Assembly (NCBI RefSeq): GCF_000830505.1 | Contig: NZ_JXOK01000076.1 | Coordinates: forward strand, 58,373-122,372 | Source: Vibrio mytili | GTDB taxonomy: Bacteria > Pseudomonadota > Gammaproteobacteria > Enterobacterales > Vibrionaceae | Reading direction: 5' to 3' | Length of the DNA: 64,000 bases | Part shown: positions 43,107 through 52,196 of the stretch, piece after piece | How the letters are laid out: each line of letters opens with the position of its first letter | Numbering within the stretch: the stretch's first letter is position 1 | Program-made: the position numbers and the translations under genes | Notes under the pieces: generated by a model | The model's database searches: none | Seen by the model: only the letters and a program-made list of their open reading frames with translations | What the model was told of the DNA's origin: nothing

Positions 43107-45308
43107 ATGCGTCCATCCATCGCCAGAGTGGCACTACCCGTACCACTCGACAAACAGTTTGATTATGCCATCCCGGGACATTTGTTTCCGATTATTGGTG
43201 GGCGCGTGTCGGTTCCTTTTGGTCGTCAAACCTTAGTTGGTATCGTAACCGCGATGGTGAATCATTCAGACTTTCCTGTAGAGCAACTCAAACCGATAAA
43301 AGCGGTGTTAGATTCGCAGCCAATCTGGTCAGAGAAACTCTACTCCTTACTGACTTGGTGCAGCCAGTTTTATCAATATCCACTCGGCGATACATTACAC
43401 AACGCCATGCCAGGTGCATTACGCAAAGGGAAACCAGCGGATTTTGCCACGCTACAGGAATGGCAAATCACCGAGCAAGGTAAAAATAAGCTAATGCAGG
43501 GTTTGGGGCGAGCTGTCAAACAGCAACGTGCCCTACAAATGATGAGCCAGGGGCCGATTCCTCACCAAGAGCTGACCGAGCAAGAAATCACATCGACAGT
43601 GCTCAATACGCTTGAAGATAAAGGATGGATTGAGCGCATCGAGAAAAAACCTATGGTCACCAAATGGCAGCATCAGGTAGAAAATGACGTCGACAAACCA
43701 AAGCTTAATCACGAACAAGCCCTCGCCATTGCCAGTGTGAATAGCCAAACTGGGTTCGCCTGTTATTTATTAGAGGGGGTCACTGGCTCAGGCAAAACCG
43801 AAGTGTATCTTAACCTAATTAAACCCGTTTTAGAGCAAGGTAAACAAGCGTTGGTATTAGTGCCAGAAATCGGCCTAACCCCTCAAACCATCAACCGTTT
43901 CAAGCGTCGCTTTAATGTCCCAGTGGATGTCATTCACTCAGGTTTAAATGAAACGGAACGTTTAAATGCTTGGTTATCGGCACGAGATAAAGCGGCGGGC
44001 ATTATCATTGGTACACGCTCAGCGCTCCTGACGCCGTTTGCCGACCTCGGTATTATTATTGTCGATGAGGAACACGACTCGTCGTACAAACAGCAAGACA
44101 GTTTGCGGTATCACGCTCGTGATGTCGCCGTGATGCGCGCTCACAAAGAGCAAGTGCCGATAGTGCTGGGCTCAGCAACGCCTGCACTCGAAACATTGCA
44201 CAACGCGCTATCTGGTAAGTACCACCACCTGACGTTAACGCAACGAGCAGGCTCTGCGGTACCAACAACCAACAAAGTGCTCGATGTCAAAGGACATTAC
44301 TTAGAAAGTGGCCTGTCTGCCCCCTTAATTGCCGAAATGCGCAAACATTTGAAAGCTGGCAATCAGGTGATGCTGTTTCTTAACCGTCGAGGCTTTTCTC
44401 CCGCCCTGATGTGTCACGAATGTGGGTGGATTGCGGAGTGTAAACGTTGCGATGCCTATTACACCTTTCATCAATACAGCAACGAGGTACGCTGTCATCA
44501 CTGCGGTTCACAGCAGCCGGTGATTCATCAGTGTCAGGGATGTGGCTCTACCCAGTTGGTGACGGTTGGGGTTGGGACAGAACAGCTAGAACAGCAACTC
44601 GCTCAGCTTTTTCCAGAATACAAAGCGATTCGGATTGATAGAGATAGCACACGCCGCAAAGGTAGCCTAGAAGATGCACTCGAATCGATTCGTAAAGGCG
44701 AATATCAAATTTTAATTGGCACCCAGATGCTTGCTAAAGGACATCACTTTCCCAATGTTACCTTGGTCGCTTTATTGGATGTCGATGGTTCTTTATATAG
44801 TAGTGACTTCCGTGCCTCTGAGCGTTTAGCCCAACTCTTTATACAAGTTGCAGGTCGCGCAGGCCGTGCAAGCAAACGAGGCGAAGTCATTTTACAAACC
44901 CATCACCCTGAGCACAGCTTATTACAGGCGCTGCTGCAAAAAGACTATCGCCACTTTGCAATGACCGCACTGGAAGAGCGTAAGCTTGCCCAACTGCCGC
45001 CATACAGTTTTTTGACTTTGTTTAAAGCGGAAGCGAATCAAAGTGAGATCGTTGAAGACTTTTTGCGCCAAGTTCGCTTCACTTTAGAGTCACACCCACT
45101 CTTTGATGATAGCTGTTTGGTATTGGGCCCTACTCCATCACCGTTAGCCAAACGTGCAGGAAAATACCGGTGGCAACTTTTGTTGCAAACCCAGCACCGC
45201 TCTCTCATGCAAAAGTTACTAACCAGTGCCAAGCCAGCGATTGAGCTATTACCGAATGCTAAGAAAGTCCGTTGGAATTTAGACATAGAACCACAGGATC
45301 TCAGTTAG
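43107..45308 (+). CDS. priA: primosomal protein N' (replication restart helicase PriA)
   Basis: PriA recognises stalled forks and D-loops and reloads DnaB. It has 733 residues. The N-terminal 3' DNA-binding domain (RVALPVPLDKQFDYAIP) is followed by helicase motif I GVTGSGKTEVY (about residues 226-236) and motif II DEEHDSSYKQ. The zinc region has eight cysteines in CHECG, CKRC, CHHCG and CQGCG, and the HelicC domain holds QVAGRAGRASKRG. An operator-like GCAAACGTTT overlaps the stop codon. Confidence 0.97.
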   Translation: MRPSIARVALPVPLDKQFDYAIPGHLFPIIGGRVSVPFGRQTLVGIVTAMVNHSDFPVEQLKPIKAVLDSQPIWSEKLYSLLTWCSQFYQYPLGDTLHNAMPGALRKGKPADFATLQEWQITEQGKNKLMQGLGRAVKQQRALQMMSQGPIPHQELTEQEITSTVLNTLEDKGWIERIEKKPMVTKWQHQVENDVDKPKLNHEQALAIASVNSQTGFACYLLEGVTGSGKTEVYLNLIKPVLEQGKQALVLVPEIGLTPQTINRFKRRFNVPVDVIHSGLNETERLNAWLSARDKAAGIIIGTRSALLTPFADLGIIIVDEEHDSSYKQQDSLRYHARDVAVMRAHKEQVPIVLGSATPALETLHNALSGKYHHLTLTQRAGSAVPTTNKVLDVKGHYLESGLSAPLIAEMRKHLKAGNQVMLFLNRRGFSPALMCHECGWIAECKRCDAYYTFHQYSNEVRCHHCGSQQPVIHQCQGCGSTQLVTVGVGTEQLEQQLAQLFPEYKAIRIDRDSTRRKGSLEDALESIRKGEYQILIGTQMLAKGHHFPNVTLVALLDVDGSLYSSDFRASERLAQLFIQVAGRAGRASKRGEVILQTHHPEHSLLQALLQKDYRHFAMTALEERKLAQLPPYSFLTLFKAEANQSEIVEDFLRQVRFTLESHPLFDDSCLVLGPTPSPLAKRAGKYRWQLLLQTQHRSLMQKLLTSAKPAIELLPNAKKVRWNLDIEPQDLS

Positions 45309-45320
45309 CAAACGTTTAAC
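45308..45320. promoter_or_regulatory. LacI-type operator-like site at the priA/cytR junction
   Basis: GCAAACGTTTAAC begins in the priA stop codon. It is identical to the sequence upstream of glpX and differs by one base from that upstream of fbp. It could bind PurR, Cra or CytR itself. Confidence 0.35.
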
Positions 45321-45342
45321 TATGTAACTAATCACCTTTTGA

Positions 45343-45358
45343 TGTGAGTCAAATCACA
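45343..45358. promoter_or_regulatory. CRP-cAMP binding site upstream of cytR
   Basis: TGTGAGTCAAATCACA is a perfect TGTGA-N6-TCACA site. It lies 288 bases before the cytR start, in a 338-base region (45309-45646) that holds no gene. In E. coli cytR expression depends on CRP, so activation here is expected. Confidence 0.85.
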
Positions 45359-45646
45359 CTAGGAATGCATTTTTTGTTAAATAGACCGTAACTTTTGCTA
45401 CAGAAACGAATAAACTATCCCAAATGGTCAATCATCTAAGGCTTAAATCCTTAGATTGCAATAACTAAGAAAGCGATACCCATCGATGCGGTGATAAAGA
45501 TGCATCGGCAGCCGTCATTTCATCGCGAACAAGTCATTCATCGCGTACAAACAGTCGCAACGCATTCAGAGATGGATAACACAGCAATATGCGGTGTAGC
45601 GACGACGAGTGGATATCGTCCAAAACATTTGAGAGGTTAGAACATT

Positions 45647-46653
45647 ATGGCGACAATGAAGGATGTTGCCCAGCTGGCGGGAGTGTCGACAGCGACAGTC
45701 TCACGAGCTTGATGAATCCAGAAAAGGTTTCATCTTCGACGAGGAAAAGAGTCGAGGATGCCGTTCTCGAGGCCGGTTACTCGCCAAACTCATTGGCGCG
45801 TAACTTACGTCGAAATGAATCAAAAACGATTGTCACTATCGTTCCTGACATCTGCGATCCTTACTTTTCTGAAATCATCCGTGGGATCGAAGACGCGGCG
45901 ATGGAACACGGTTATTTGGTCTTGTTAGGCGATAGCGGCAAGCAAAAGAAACGTGAAAACTCGTTTGTAAATTTAGTGTTTACCAAGCAAGCGGATGGCA
46001 TGCTACTGCTCGGCACTGACTTACCTTTTGACGTCAGTAAGCCAGAACAAAAAAATCTTCCTCCCATGGTCATGGCTTGTGAGTTTGCCCCAGAGCTTGA
46101 ACTGCCAACAGTACATATCGATAACCTGACCTCTGCCTTTGAAGCCGTTAACTACCTGACCCAATTAGGGCATAAACGCATTGCCCAAATCTCAGGGCCA
46201 GAAAGCGCAGCATTGTGCCAATTTCGCCAACAAGGGTATCAACAAGCGCTTCGTCGCTCTGGAATCGCTAAAGAAGAACTCTACAGCGTCGTGACTGAAT
46301 TTTCTTTTGACGGCGGTGCACGTGCAGTGCGTCAATTACTTGAGTTACCTGAACCGCCAACGGCTATCTTCTGTCACTGTGACACCATCGCTATCGGTGC
46401 CATTCAAGAAGCAAAGCGTTTGGGTTTACGTGTACCACAGGATCTGTCAGTAGTGGGATTCGATGACATTAACTTCGCGCAATACAGCGATCCACCGTTA
46501 ACGACTATCTCGCAACCCCGCTACGAGATTGGTCGCCAAGCCATGTTGATGATGCTCGATCTGCTCAAAGGCCACAACGTTAATTCGGGCTCGCGTCTAC
46601 TTGATACACGCCTCGTCGTTCGAGGCAGTGCCGCGCCACCAGCGATGAGGTAG
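45647..46653 (+). CDS. cytR: nucleoside-responsive repressor CytR, frameshifted near 45709
   Basis: CytR is a LacI-family repressor of nucleoside uptake and catabolism that acts together with CRP. The helix-turn-helix MATMKDVAQLAGVSTATVSR is normal. CGAGCTTGATGAAT then needs one more base to read RALMNPEKVSSSTRKR; the rest runs uninterrupted to residue 335, including DNLTSAFEAVNYLTQLGHKR. The alternative upstream start at 45589 keeps the downstream frame but destroys the DNA-binding domain. The same GCTTGATG context carries the shift in the zinc permease. Probably a sequence error. Confidence 0.92.
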
Positions 46654-46657
46654 AAAA

Positions 46658-47095
46658 ACTAGGTCCTAGGTTCTAGGTCCTAGGCGTACTCGCTGAAGTT
46701 ACAGTAAACAAAGGCGATTCTGGTGTATGTGGCCTTGGAATACGGGTTACGGAATACAGGACTCACGGCCAACACCTCCGTGATCTAGAAGCGCAGCGCT
46801 CTGTATTCCCAAACCACAAATACAAAGGCCACTATCTAGATCGTGAATCCAACGCCCTCCCTCTATGTCCTAGGTGTACTACTCGCTGAAGTTACAGTGC
46901 TCAAAGGCGGCTCGCCTTGGAATACGGGTTACGGAATACAGGACTCACAGCAAGCACCTCCGTGATCTAGAAGCGCAGCGCTCTGTATTCCCAAACCACA
47001 AATACAAAGGCCACTATCTAGCTCTTGAATCTCAACGCCCTCCCCCTAGGACCTTTCTTTTACCTAGGACCTATCTCTTCTCCCCTAGGACCTAT
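46658..47095. repeat. CCTAGG-family repeat block R2 (cytR-ftsN), tandem duplicated
   Basis: The block starts five bases after the cytR stop. It contains two head-to-tail units of about 200 bp (near 46686-46870 and 46872-47050). Each runs CGCTGAAGTTACAGT, CCTTGGAATACGGGTTACGG, CTCCGTGATCTAGAAGCGCA, GCGCTCTGTATTCCCAAACC and CTAGG. The units are nearly identical, including the unusual GTGATCTAGAAGCGCAGCGC arm. It closes with three CCTAGGACCT motifs and T-runs. Confidence 0.95.
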
Positions 47096-47202
47096 CTTTA
47101 ATTTTATATCCCCTTACCTAACAAGAATGCATTAACAGGGTGTTTTCTCGTATCATTCTGGATTAACATACCTGCAAGAATCCTTGATGATCTGAAGTAA
47201 CC

Positions 47203-47748
47203 GTGGCAAACAAAGATTATGTAAGACGGGGGCGAGGCGCCCCAAAAAAACCAACCAGAAAACAAACTCCTAAGAAAAAGCCTTGGCGTAGTGGTCTGCT
47301 TGCTATTTTGCTCGTGGGCGGTTTTGGCTATGGCTTGTATATGCTAAGCAGCGATCCTGAGCCAGAGCAACCTGTGGTGCAACAGCCGACAAAACCAGTC
47401 AGCAAACCAAAGCCTAAAAAAGATCTTCCACCACCACCAGAAGAGAAGTGGGAATATGTAGAGACACTACCGAAGCGAGAAGTCGAGGTCGTGGCAAAAG
47501 ACATTAAAGTCTCAAAAATCCCTTATATCATGCAGTGTGGTGCGTACAAAACCCAAGCCCAGGCAGAAGAGCGTAAACTTGCCGTCGCCTTCCAAGGCAT
47601 GTCGAGCAGAATTATCAAAAAGTCCGGCAGCTCTTGGTATCGAGTCGTCCTAGGTCCGTACAAATTCAAACGCGATGCGGAAAAAGACCGTCACAAGTTG
47701 CAACGTGCGAAAATCGAGCCGTGTGCGATTTGGAAGGATAATTTATAA
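47203..47748 (+). CDS. ftsN: cell division protein FtsN
   Basis: FtsN triggers septal peptidoglycan synthesis. The 181 residues have a basic cytoplasmic N terminus (MANKDYVRRGRGAPKKPTRK), one membrane helix (about 30-48, LLAILLVGGFGYGLYML), a Pro/Lys-rich linker and a C-terminal SPOR domain (IPYIMQCGAYKTQAQAEERK to the end). It is shorter than E. coli FtsN, as in other Vibrio. The start codon is GTG at 47203. Repeat blocks flank it on both sides. Confidence 0.93.
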   Translation: MANKDYVRRGRGAPKKPTRKQTPKKKPWRSGLLAILLVGGFGYGLYMLSSDPEPEQPVVQQPTKPVSKPKPKKDLPPPPEEKWEYVETLPKREVEVVAKDIKVSKIPYIMQCGAYKTQAQAEERKLAVAFQGMSSRIIKKSGSSWYRVVLGPYKFKRDAEKDRHKLQRAKIEPCAIWKDNL

Positions 47749-47752
47749 AAAA

Positions 47753-48164
47753 AGGGCCTAGGGAAAAATAGGGCCTAGGTTCTAGGTCCTAGAGGGATCT
47801 AGCTGAAACTTCGGCGTTTTAGCGTCACCATTTGAACTTGTGGCTTGGAATTACAGAGCGCTTCGCTTACGGAATACAGGGAAATTAGGCCCTAGATTCT
47901 AGGCTCCTAAGTCTAGAGGGAGCTATCTGAAACTTGGGCGTTTTAGCATCACCATTTGAACTTGTGGACTGGGATTACAGAGCGCTTCGCTTCCCGATTA
48001 CAGAAGTGTTTACTGTAATCCGTAGTCCGTAACCTGTATTCCAAGGCCACTCTCTTCGGCCTCACGTTTTTTCACCGCACCTTCAGCGATCACGCCTAGG
48101 ACCTAGGATCCTATAACCTAGGACCTACCTCTTACCTAGGATCCTACAAATCTAGGACCTCTGT
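47753..48164. repeat. CCTAGG-family repeat block R3 (ftsN-hslV), inverted arms
   Basis: The block starts a few bases after the ftsN stop and ends 10 bases before the hslVU promoter. Two units carry CTGAAACTTCGGCGTTTTAG and TTGGAATTACAGAGCGCTTC, so the AGCGCTTCGCT hairpin lies on the left arm; elsewhere it is on the right. A central GATTACAGAAGTG ... ACTGTAATCC stem is also present. Right end: CCTAGGACCTAGGATCCTA and further copies. Confidence 0.94.
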
Positions 48165-48174
48165 TTATTTCCCC

Positions 48175-48203
48175 CTTGAATCCCAAACTACCCTCCCCCA
48201 TAT
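48175..48203 (+). promoter_or_regulatory. sigma-32 heat-shock promoter of hslVU
   Basis: CTTGAAT and CCCCATAT are separated by 14 bases, an excellent match to the sigma-32 consensus (CTTGAAA / CCCCATnT). It lies 41 bases before the hslV start, immediately after repeat block R3. Confidence 0.9.
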
Positions 48204-48244
48204 ACAGAATTAAATCCAAAGAGAAATAATTCAAGAGGTCGACT

Positions 48245-48796
48245 GTGACTACCATAGTATCTGTACGTCGAGGCAATAAAGTCGTCATCGCGGGTGATGG
48301 CCAAGTATCGCTGGGCAATACCGTCATGAAAGGGAACGCACGCAAAGTACGCCGCTTATACAACAACCAAGTACTGGCAGGCTTTGCAGGCGGTACCGCG
48401 GATGCCTTCACCCTATTTGAACGCTTCGAAAGTAAGCTGCAAATGCACCAGGGCCATTTGACCAAAGCCGCTGTAGAACTGGCGAAAGACTGGAGAAGTG
48501 ATCGCGCACTGCGCAAACTCGAAGCACTGCTTGCTGTCGCAGATGAAACCGCCTCTTTAATCATTACTGGTAATGGTGACGTCGTTCAGCCAGAAAATGA
48601 CCTGATCGCGATCGGTTCTGGTGGCGCTTACGCACAGGCAGCGGCCACTGCGCTACTCGAAAATACCGACTTGGACGCACGTGAAATTGCAGAAAAAGCA
48701 TTGAACATCGCAGGTGACATCTGTGTATTCACCAACCATCACCACACGGTAGAAGAGCTAGACTCAACCACAGAGCTCGCTAAACCAACCGAGTAA
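48245..48796 (+). CDS. hslV: HslUV protease peptidase subunit
   Basis: HslV is a threonine protease forming the double-hexamer core of the HslUV degradation machine. After removal of the initiator, the N-terminal catalytic Thr begins TTIVSVRRGNKVVIAGDGQV. The 183 residues contain GNARKVRRLYNNQVLAGFAG and the conserved sodium-binding loop. The start codon is GTG. It is followed after 23 bases by hslU. Confidence 0.97.
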   Translation: MTTIVSVRRGNKVVIAGDGQVSLGNTVMKGNARKVRRLYNNQVLAGFAGGTADAFTLFERFESKLQMHQGHLTKAAVELAKDWRSDRALRKLEALLAVADETASLIITGNGDVVQPENDLIAIGSGGAYAQAAATALLENTDLDAREIAEKALNIAGDICVFTNHHHTVEELDSTTELAKPTE

Positions 48797-48819
48797 TCGT
48801 AACGAAGTAAGGAAAGAAT

Positions 48820-50151
48820 ATGTCTGAAATGACACCTCGCGAAATCGTTCATGAACTGAACCGCCACATTATTGGCCAAGAGAAAGCAAAACGTTCGGTT
48901 GCGATTGCGCTTCGTAACCGCTGGCGTCGTATGCAGCTCGAAGAGAGCTTGCGTGCAGAAGTGACGCCGAAAAACATCTTGATGATCGGTCCTACTGGTG
49001 TGGGTAAAACTGAGATCGCTCGTCGACTTGCAAAACTGGCAAACGCGCCGTTTATCAAAGTCGAAGCCACTAAATTCACCGAAGTGGGTTACGTAGGTAA
49101 AGAAGTCGAAACCATCATTCGTGACTTAACAGATGTCGCAGTAAAAATGACGCACCAACAAGCGATGGAAAAAGTGAAGTTCCGCGCTGAAGAGCAAGCC
49201 GAAGAGCGCATTTTGGATGCATTGCTACCACCCGCTCGAGACAGTTGGGGCCAAGCTGAACAAACCGAAGAGTCGTCGCACACACGTCAGGTTTTCCGTA
49301 AGAAATTACGTGAAGGGCAACTCGATGATAAAGAAATTGAAATCGACGTTGCCGCACCTCAAATGGGCGTAGAGATCATGGCGCCTCCTGGCATGGAAGA
49401 AATGACCAACCAATTGCAAGGCATGTTCCAAAACCTTGCAGGCGACACGAAGAAGAAACGTAAGCTGAAAATCAAAGATGCACTCAAAGCGCTAGTTGAA
49501 GAAGAAGCCGCGAAGCTGGTCAATCAAGAAGAGCTCAAAGAAGCCGCAATCTTCAACGTAGAAAACAACGGCATCGTCTTTATTGATGAGATCGATAAAA
49601 TCTGTAAGCGTGGTGAAAGCTCAGGCCCAGATGTATCTCGTGAAGGTGTCCAGCGCGATCTACTTCCTTTGATTGAAGGCAGTACCGTATCAACCAAACA
49701 CGGCATGGTAAAAACTGACCATATCCTATTTGTGGCTTCTGGTGCCTTCCAAGTAGCAAAACCGTCAGACTTAATCCCAGAGTTGCAAGGCCGTCTACCA
49801 ATTCGTGTTGAACTGGAAGCATTAAGCAGCAATGACTTCAAACGCATCCTAACGGAGCCAAAAGCGTCTTTGACGGAGCAGTACGTTGCATTGATGAAGA
49901 CCGAAGATGTCGATATAGAGTTTACCGAAGACGGAATCACGCAAATCGCGGAAGCCGCCTGGACCGTTAACGAAAGTACCGAGAACATCGGTGCGCGCCG
50001 CCTGCATACCGTCATGGAGCGCTTGATGGACGAGATCTCTTACGATGCTGCGGAGCAATCTGGCGCCAAGTTTGTGATTAACTCAGACTATGTGAAAGCT
50101 CGCCTAGGCGATACTATCGAAGATGAAGATCTAAGTCGTTTTATTCTTTAA
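48820..50151 (+). CDS. hslU: HslUV protease ATPase subunit
   Basis: HslU is the AAA+ unfoldase of HslUV. The 443 residues have Walker A GPTGVGKTEIARRL, pore loop GYVGKEVE, an intermediate I-domain (about 110-240), Walker B FIDEIDKI, and sensor 2 within ENIGARRLHTVMERL. The C terminus DLSRFIL docks into HslV. Repeat block R4 starts directly after the stop. Confidence 0.97.
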   Translation: MSEMTPREIVHELNRHIIGQEKAKRSVAIALRNRWRRMQLEESLRAEVTPKNILMIGPTGVGKTEIARRLAKLANAPFIKVEATKFTEVGYVGKEVETIIRDLTDVAVKMTHQQAMEKVKFRAEEQAEERILDALLPPARDSWGQAEQTEESSHTRQVFRKKLREGQLDDKEIEIDVAAPQMGVEIMAPPGMEEMTNQLQGMFQNLAGDTKKKRKLKIKDALKALVEEEAAKLVNQEELKEAAIFNVENNGIVFIDEIDKICKRGESSGPDVSREGVQRDLLPLIEGSTVSTKHGMVKTDHILFVASGAFQVAKPSDLIPELQGRLPIRVELEALSSNDFKRILTEPKASLTEQYVALMKTEDVDIEFTEDGITQIAEAAWTVNESTENIGARRLHTVMERLMDEISYDAAEQSGAKFVINSDYVKARLGDTIEDEDLSRFIL

Positions 50152-50572
50152 AAAAGGACCTAGGTTCTAGGATATAGGAAGGACCTAGGTTCTAGGCTCC
50201 TAGGTCCTAGGTGTGATCGCTGAGGTTGCAGAGATCAAACGCAACCTCGGTGAGTGTGGTCTTGGAATACAGATTACGGAATACAGAACATACTCCTCTG
50301 TAATCGGTAAGCGCAGCGCTCTGTATTCCAAAAACAACAAGTGAAAAATTCGCCGTTTAACACTGGAGCCCCCGCGTACTCCCTCTAGGACCTAGGACCT
50401 ATGTTTCCCCCTAGGACCTTTACTGTATTCTGTAATCCGTATTCCCGAAACAACAAATACAAAACTCACCAATTAACACTGCGGTGTCAACAAACTCCCC
50501 TAGGACCTAGGACCTTTGTTTTCCCTAGGACCTATTTTCCCCCTAGGACCTCTTTTCCCCTAAGACCTCTGT
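50152..50572. repeat. CCTAGG-family repeat block R4 (hslU-menA)
   Basis: It begins right after the hslU stop (AAAAAAGGACCTAGG). One left arm (GGAATACAGATTACGGAATA) is followed by two right arms (GTAAGCGCAGCGCTCTGTAT and a shorter CTGTATTCTGTAATCCGTAT). Each right arm has its own AACACTG-containing linker and CCTAGGACC closure. Several extra CCTAGGACCT copies with T-runs lie at the right end. Confidence 0.94.
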
Positions 50573-50671
50573 CTTCTGTTTTCTTATATTTTATTGACTT
50601 GCTTCAGGTCAATAGCGTAACCGAGTGTTTGAGCTTATACTGGGCAAATGAATTACTAGCACGAAAATTTC

Positions 50672-51589
50672 ATGAAACAATCTCTGCAGATCTGGCTTGA
50701 GGCCGCTCGCCCTAAAACATTACCACTCGCATTGGTCTCCATTCTTACCGGTAGTGTGCTTGCATACGCTGCGGGGGATTTCTCTTTGATGGTATCCATT
50801 CTGGCGTTTGTCACCGCGACATTACTGCAAATCCTTTCTAACCTTGCCAATGATTATGGTGACGCGGTTAAAGGTACCGACAATGAAAAACGTCTTGGCC
50901 CAGTACGTGCAATGCAATCTGGTGCTGTCAGTCCTAAGCAAATGAAACAAGCCATCATCTTTAATATTGGACTCACGGTCATTTCCGGACTTGTTTTAGT
51001 GCTCTATTCACTGAACTCGGTAGAAAGTATCGTGACCTTCATCGGGCTCGGAGTGCTTGCGATATTGGCAGCGATTGCCTACACCATGGGCAGCAAACCT
51101 TATGGTTACGTCGGGCTTGGTGATATTTCAGTCTTTCTGTTTTTTGGTTTACTGGGCGTATCTGGTACTTACTTCCTCCATACCGGCCATATCGATAGCA
51201 CTTTATTTCTTCCTGCACTTGGCTGTGGGTTGCTCGCGGTCGCAGTACTCAATATTAACAACATGCGCGACATTGAAAATGACCGTGAGTGTGGCAAACG
51301 AACCGTGGCAGTACGCTTAGGTCAGCGCAAAGCCAAGCAATACCATTTTCTTTTGCTTGGTGGGGCTGTGGTTGCGTTTGCCAGTTACCTATTGATTCAA
51401 GATAAGTCCATCTGGATTAGTCTGCCCTTCTTGCTCAGCGTCTATTTCGTTCTCCATCACGGAAAAGCGGTTTGGTATACAGAAAAACCAGCACAAATTG
51501 CCCCGATGTTGCCAGCCATCGTCAAATGCTCCTTAACGACCAATATATTGTTCGCAACAATTGTGGTAGCTCAAACTCTGGTAAGTTAA
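50672..51589 (+). CDS. menA: 1,4-dihydroxy-2-naphthoate polyprenyltransferase
   Basis: MenA attaches the isoprenoid tail to DHNA in menaquinone synthesis in the inner membrane. The 305 residues have about nine hydrophobic helices. Prenyltransferase Asp motifs are NDYGDAVKGTDNE near residue 65 and NNMRDIENDRECGKRT near residue 193. It is followed after 82 bases by rraA without a repeat between them, as in an operon. Confidence 0.95.
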   Translation: MKQSLQIWLEAARPKTLPLALVSILTGSVLAYAAGDFSLMVSILAFVTATLLQILSNLANDYGDAVKGTDNEKRLGPVRAMQSGAVSPKQMKQAIIFNIGLTVISGLVLVLYSLNSVESIVTFIGLGVLAILAAIAYTMGSKPYGYVGLGDISVFLFFGLLGVSGTYFLHTGHIDSTLFLPALGCGLLAVAVLNINNMRDIENDRECGKRTVAVRLGQRKAKQYHFLLLGGAVVAFASYLLIQDKSIWISLPFLLSVYFVLHHGKAVWYTEKPAQIAPMLPAIVKCSLTTNILFATIVVAQTLVS

Positions 51590-51671
51590 AAAAAGAATGT
51601 CATTGCATTGACTTAATGCCCAGATATACTCAAGGACAACCAATTTTCTTTTCTGCTTAGAAAGGTACGCT

Positions 51672-52196
51672 ATGGAATACAACACCTCAGCACTCTGTGA
51701 CATCTATCTCGATCAAGTCGATGTGGTTGAGCCAATGTTCAGTAACTTTGGCGGCAGCGCTTCATTTGCCGGACAGGTCACCACTATCAAGTGTTTTGAA
51801 GACAACTCACTGATCCGTGAAACGCTTGAGCAAGATGGCGTCGGTCGTGTTCTGCTAATTGACGGTGGCGGCTCCTTACGTAAAGCCCTTGTCGATGCAG
51901 AAATAGCAACCATCGCAGAAGACAACGAATGGGAAGGCATCGTCGTTTATGGGTGCGTTCGTGAAGTCGACGAACTCGAAGACATGAACCTCGGGATTCA
52001 GGCACTCGCTTCTATCCCTGTCGGCGCCACCAGCCAAGGTATCGGTGAACTAGATGTCCCCGTTAACTTTGGTGGCGTCAGCTTTCTCCCTGAAGATTAC
52101 CTCTATGCCGACAGCACCGGCATTATCCTCTCGCCTGAGCCGCTCAATATTGATTTAGAGTTGGATGAGGAAGAAGAAGAGGTGCTAGGGTCCTAG
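51672..52196 (+). CDS. rraA: ribonuclease E activity regulator RraA
   Basis: RraA binds the C-terminal scaffold of RNase E and inhibits RNA processing. The 174 residues include the conserved MEYNTSALCDIYLDQVDVVE, DGGGSLRKALVDAEIA and GCVREVDEL. A Glu-rich tail (LDEEEEEVLGS) follows. The last three codons and the stop (CTAGGGTCCTAG) are the beginning of repeat block R5, so the repeat defines the C terminus. Confidence 0.95.
   Translation: MEYNTSALCDIYLDQVDVVEPMFSNFGGSASFAGQVTTIKCFEDNSLIRETLEQDGVGRVLLIDGGGSLRKALVDAEIATIAEDNEWEGIVVYGCVREVDELEDMNLGIQALASIPVGATSQGIGELDVPVNFGGVSFLPEDYLYADSTGIILSPEPLNIDLELDEEEEEVLGS

Noticed and set aside
45589..45720. Alternative upstream start for cytR avoiding the frameshift
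   Set aside because: It encodes a non-family N terminus and destroys the helix-turn-helix, which is intact in the other frame from ATG 45647.
46874..47101. Short open frames within repeat blocks (also 50401-50700, 54419-54646, 58785-59036, 62779-62976)
   Set aside because: They share peptides such as WNTDYR and TPLGPRT only because they translate the repeats. Frames and lengths vary from copy to copy and no ribosome sites precede them.
49524..50015. Long antisense frame inside hslU (also antisense frames in tamB, cpdB, glpX and the DUF2780 gene)
   Set aside because: These are mirror frames created by codon bias of real genes and have no motifs.
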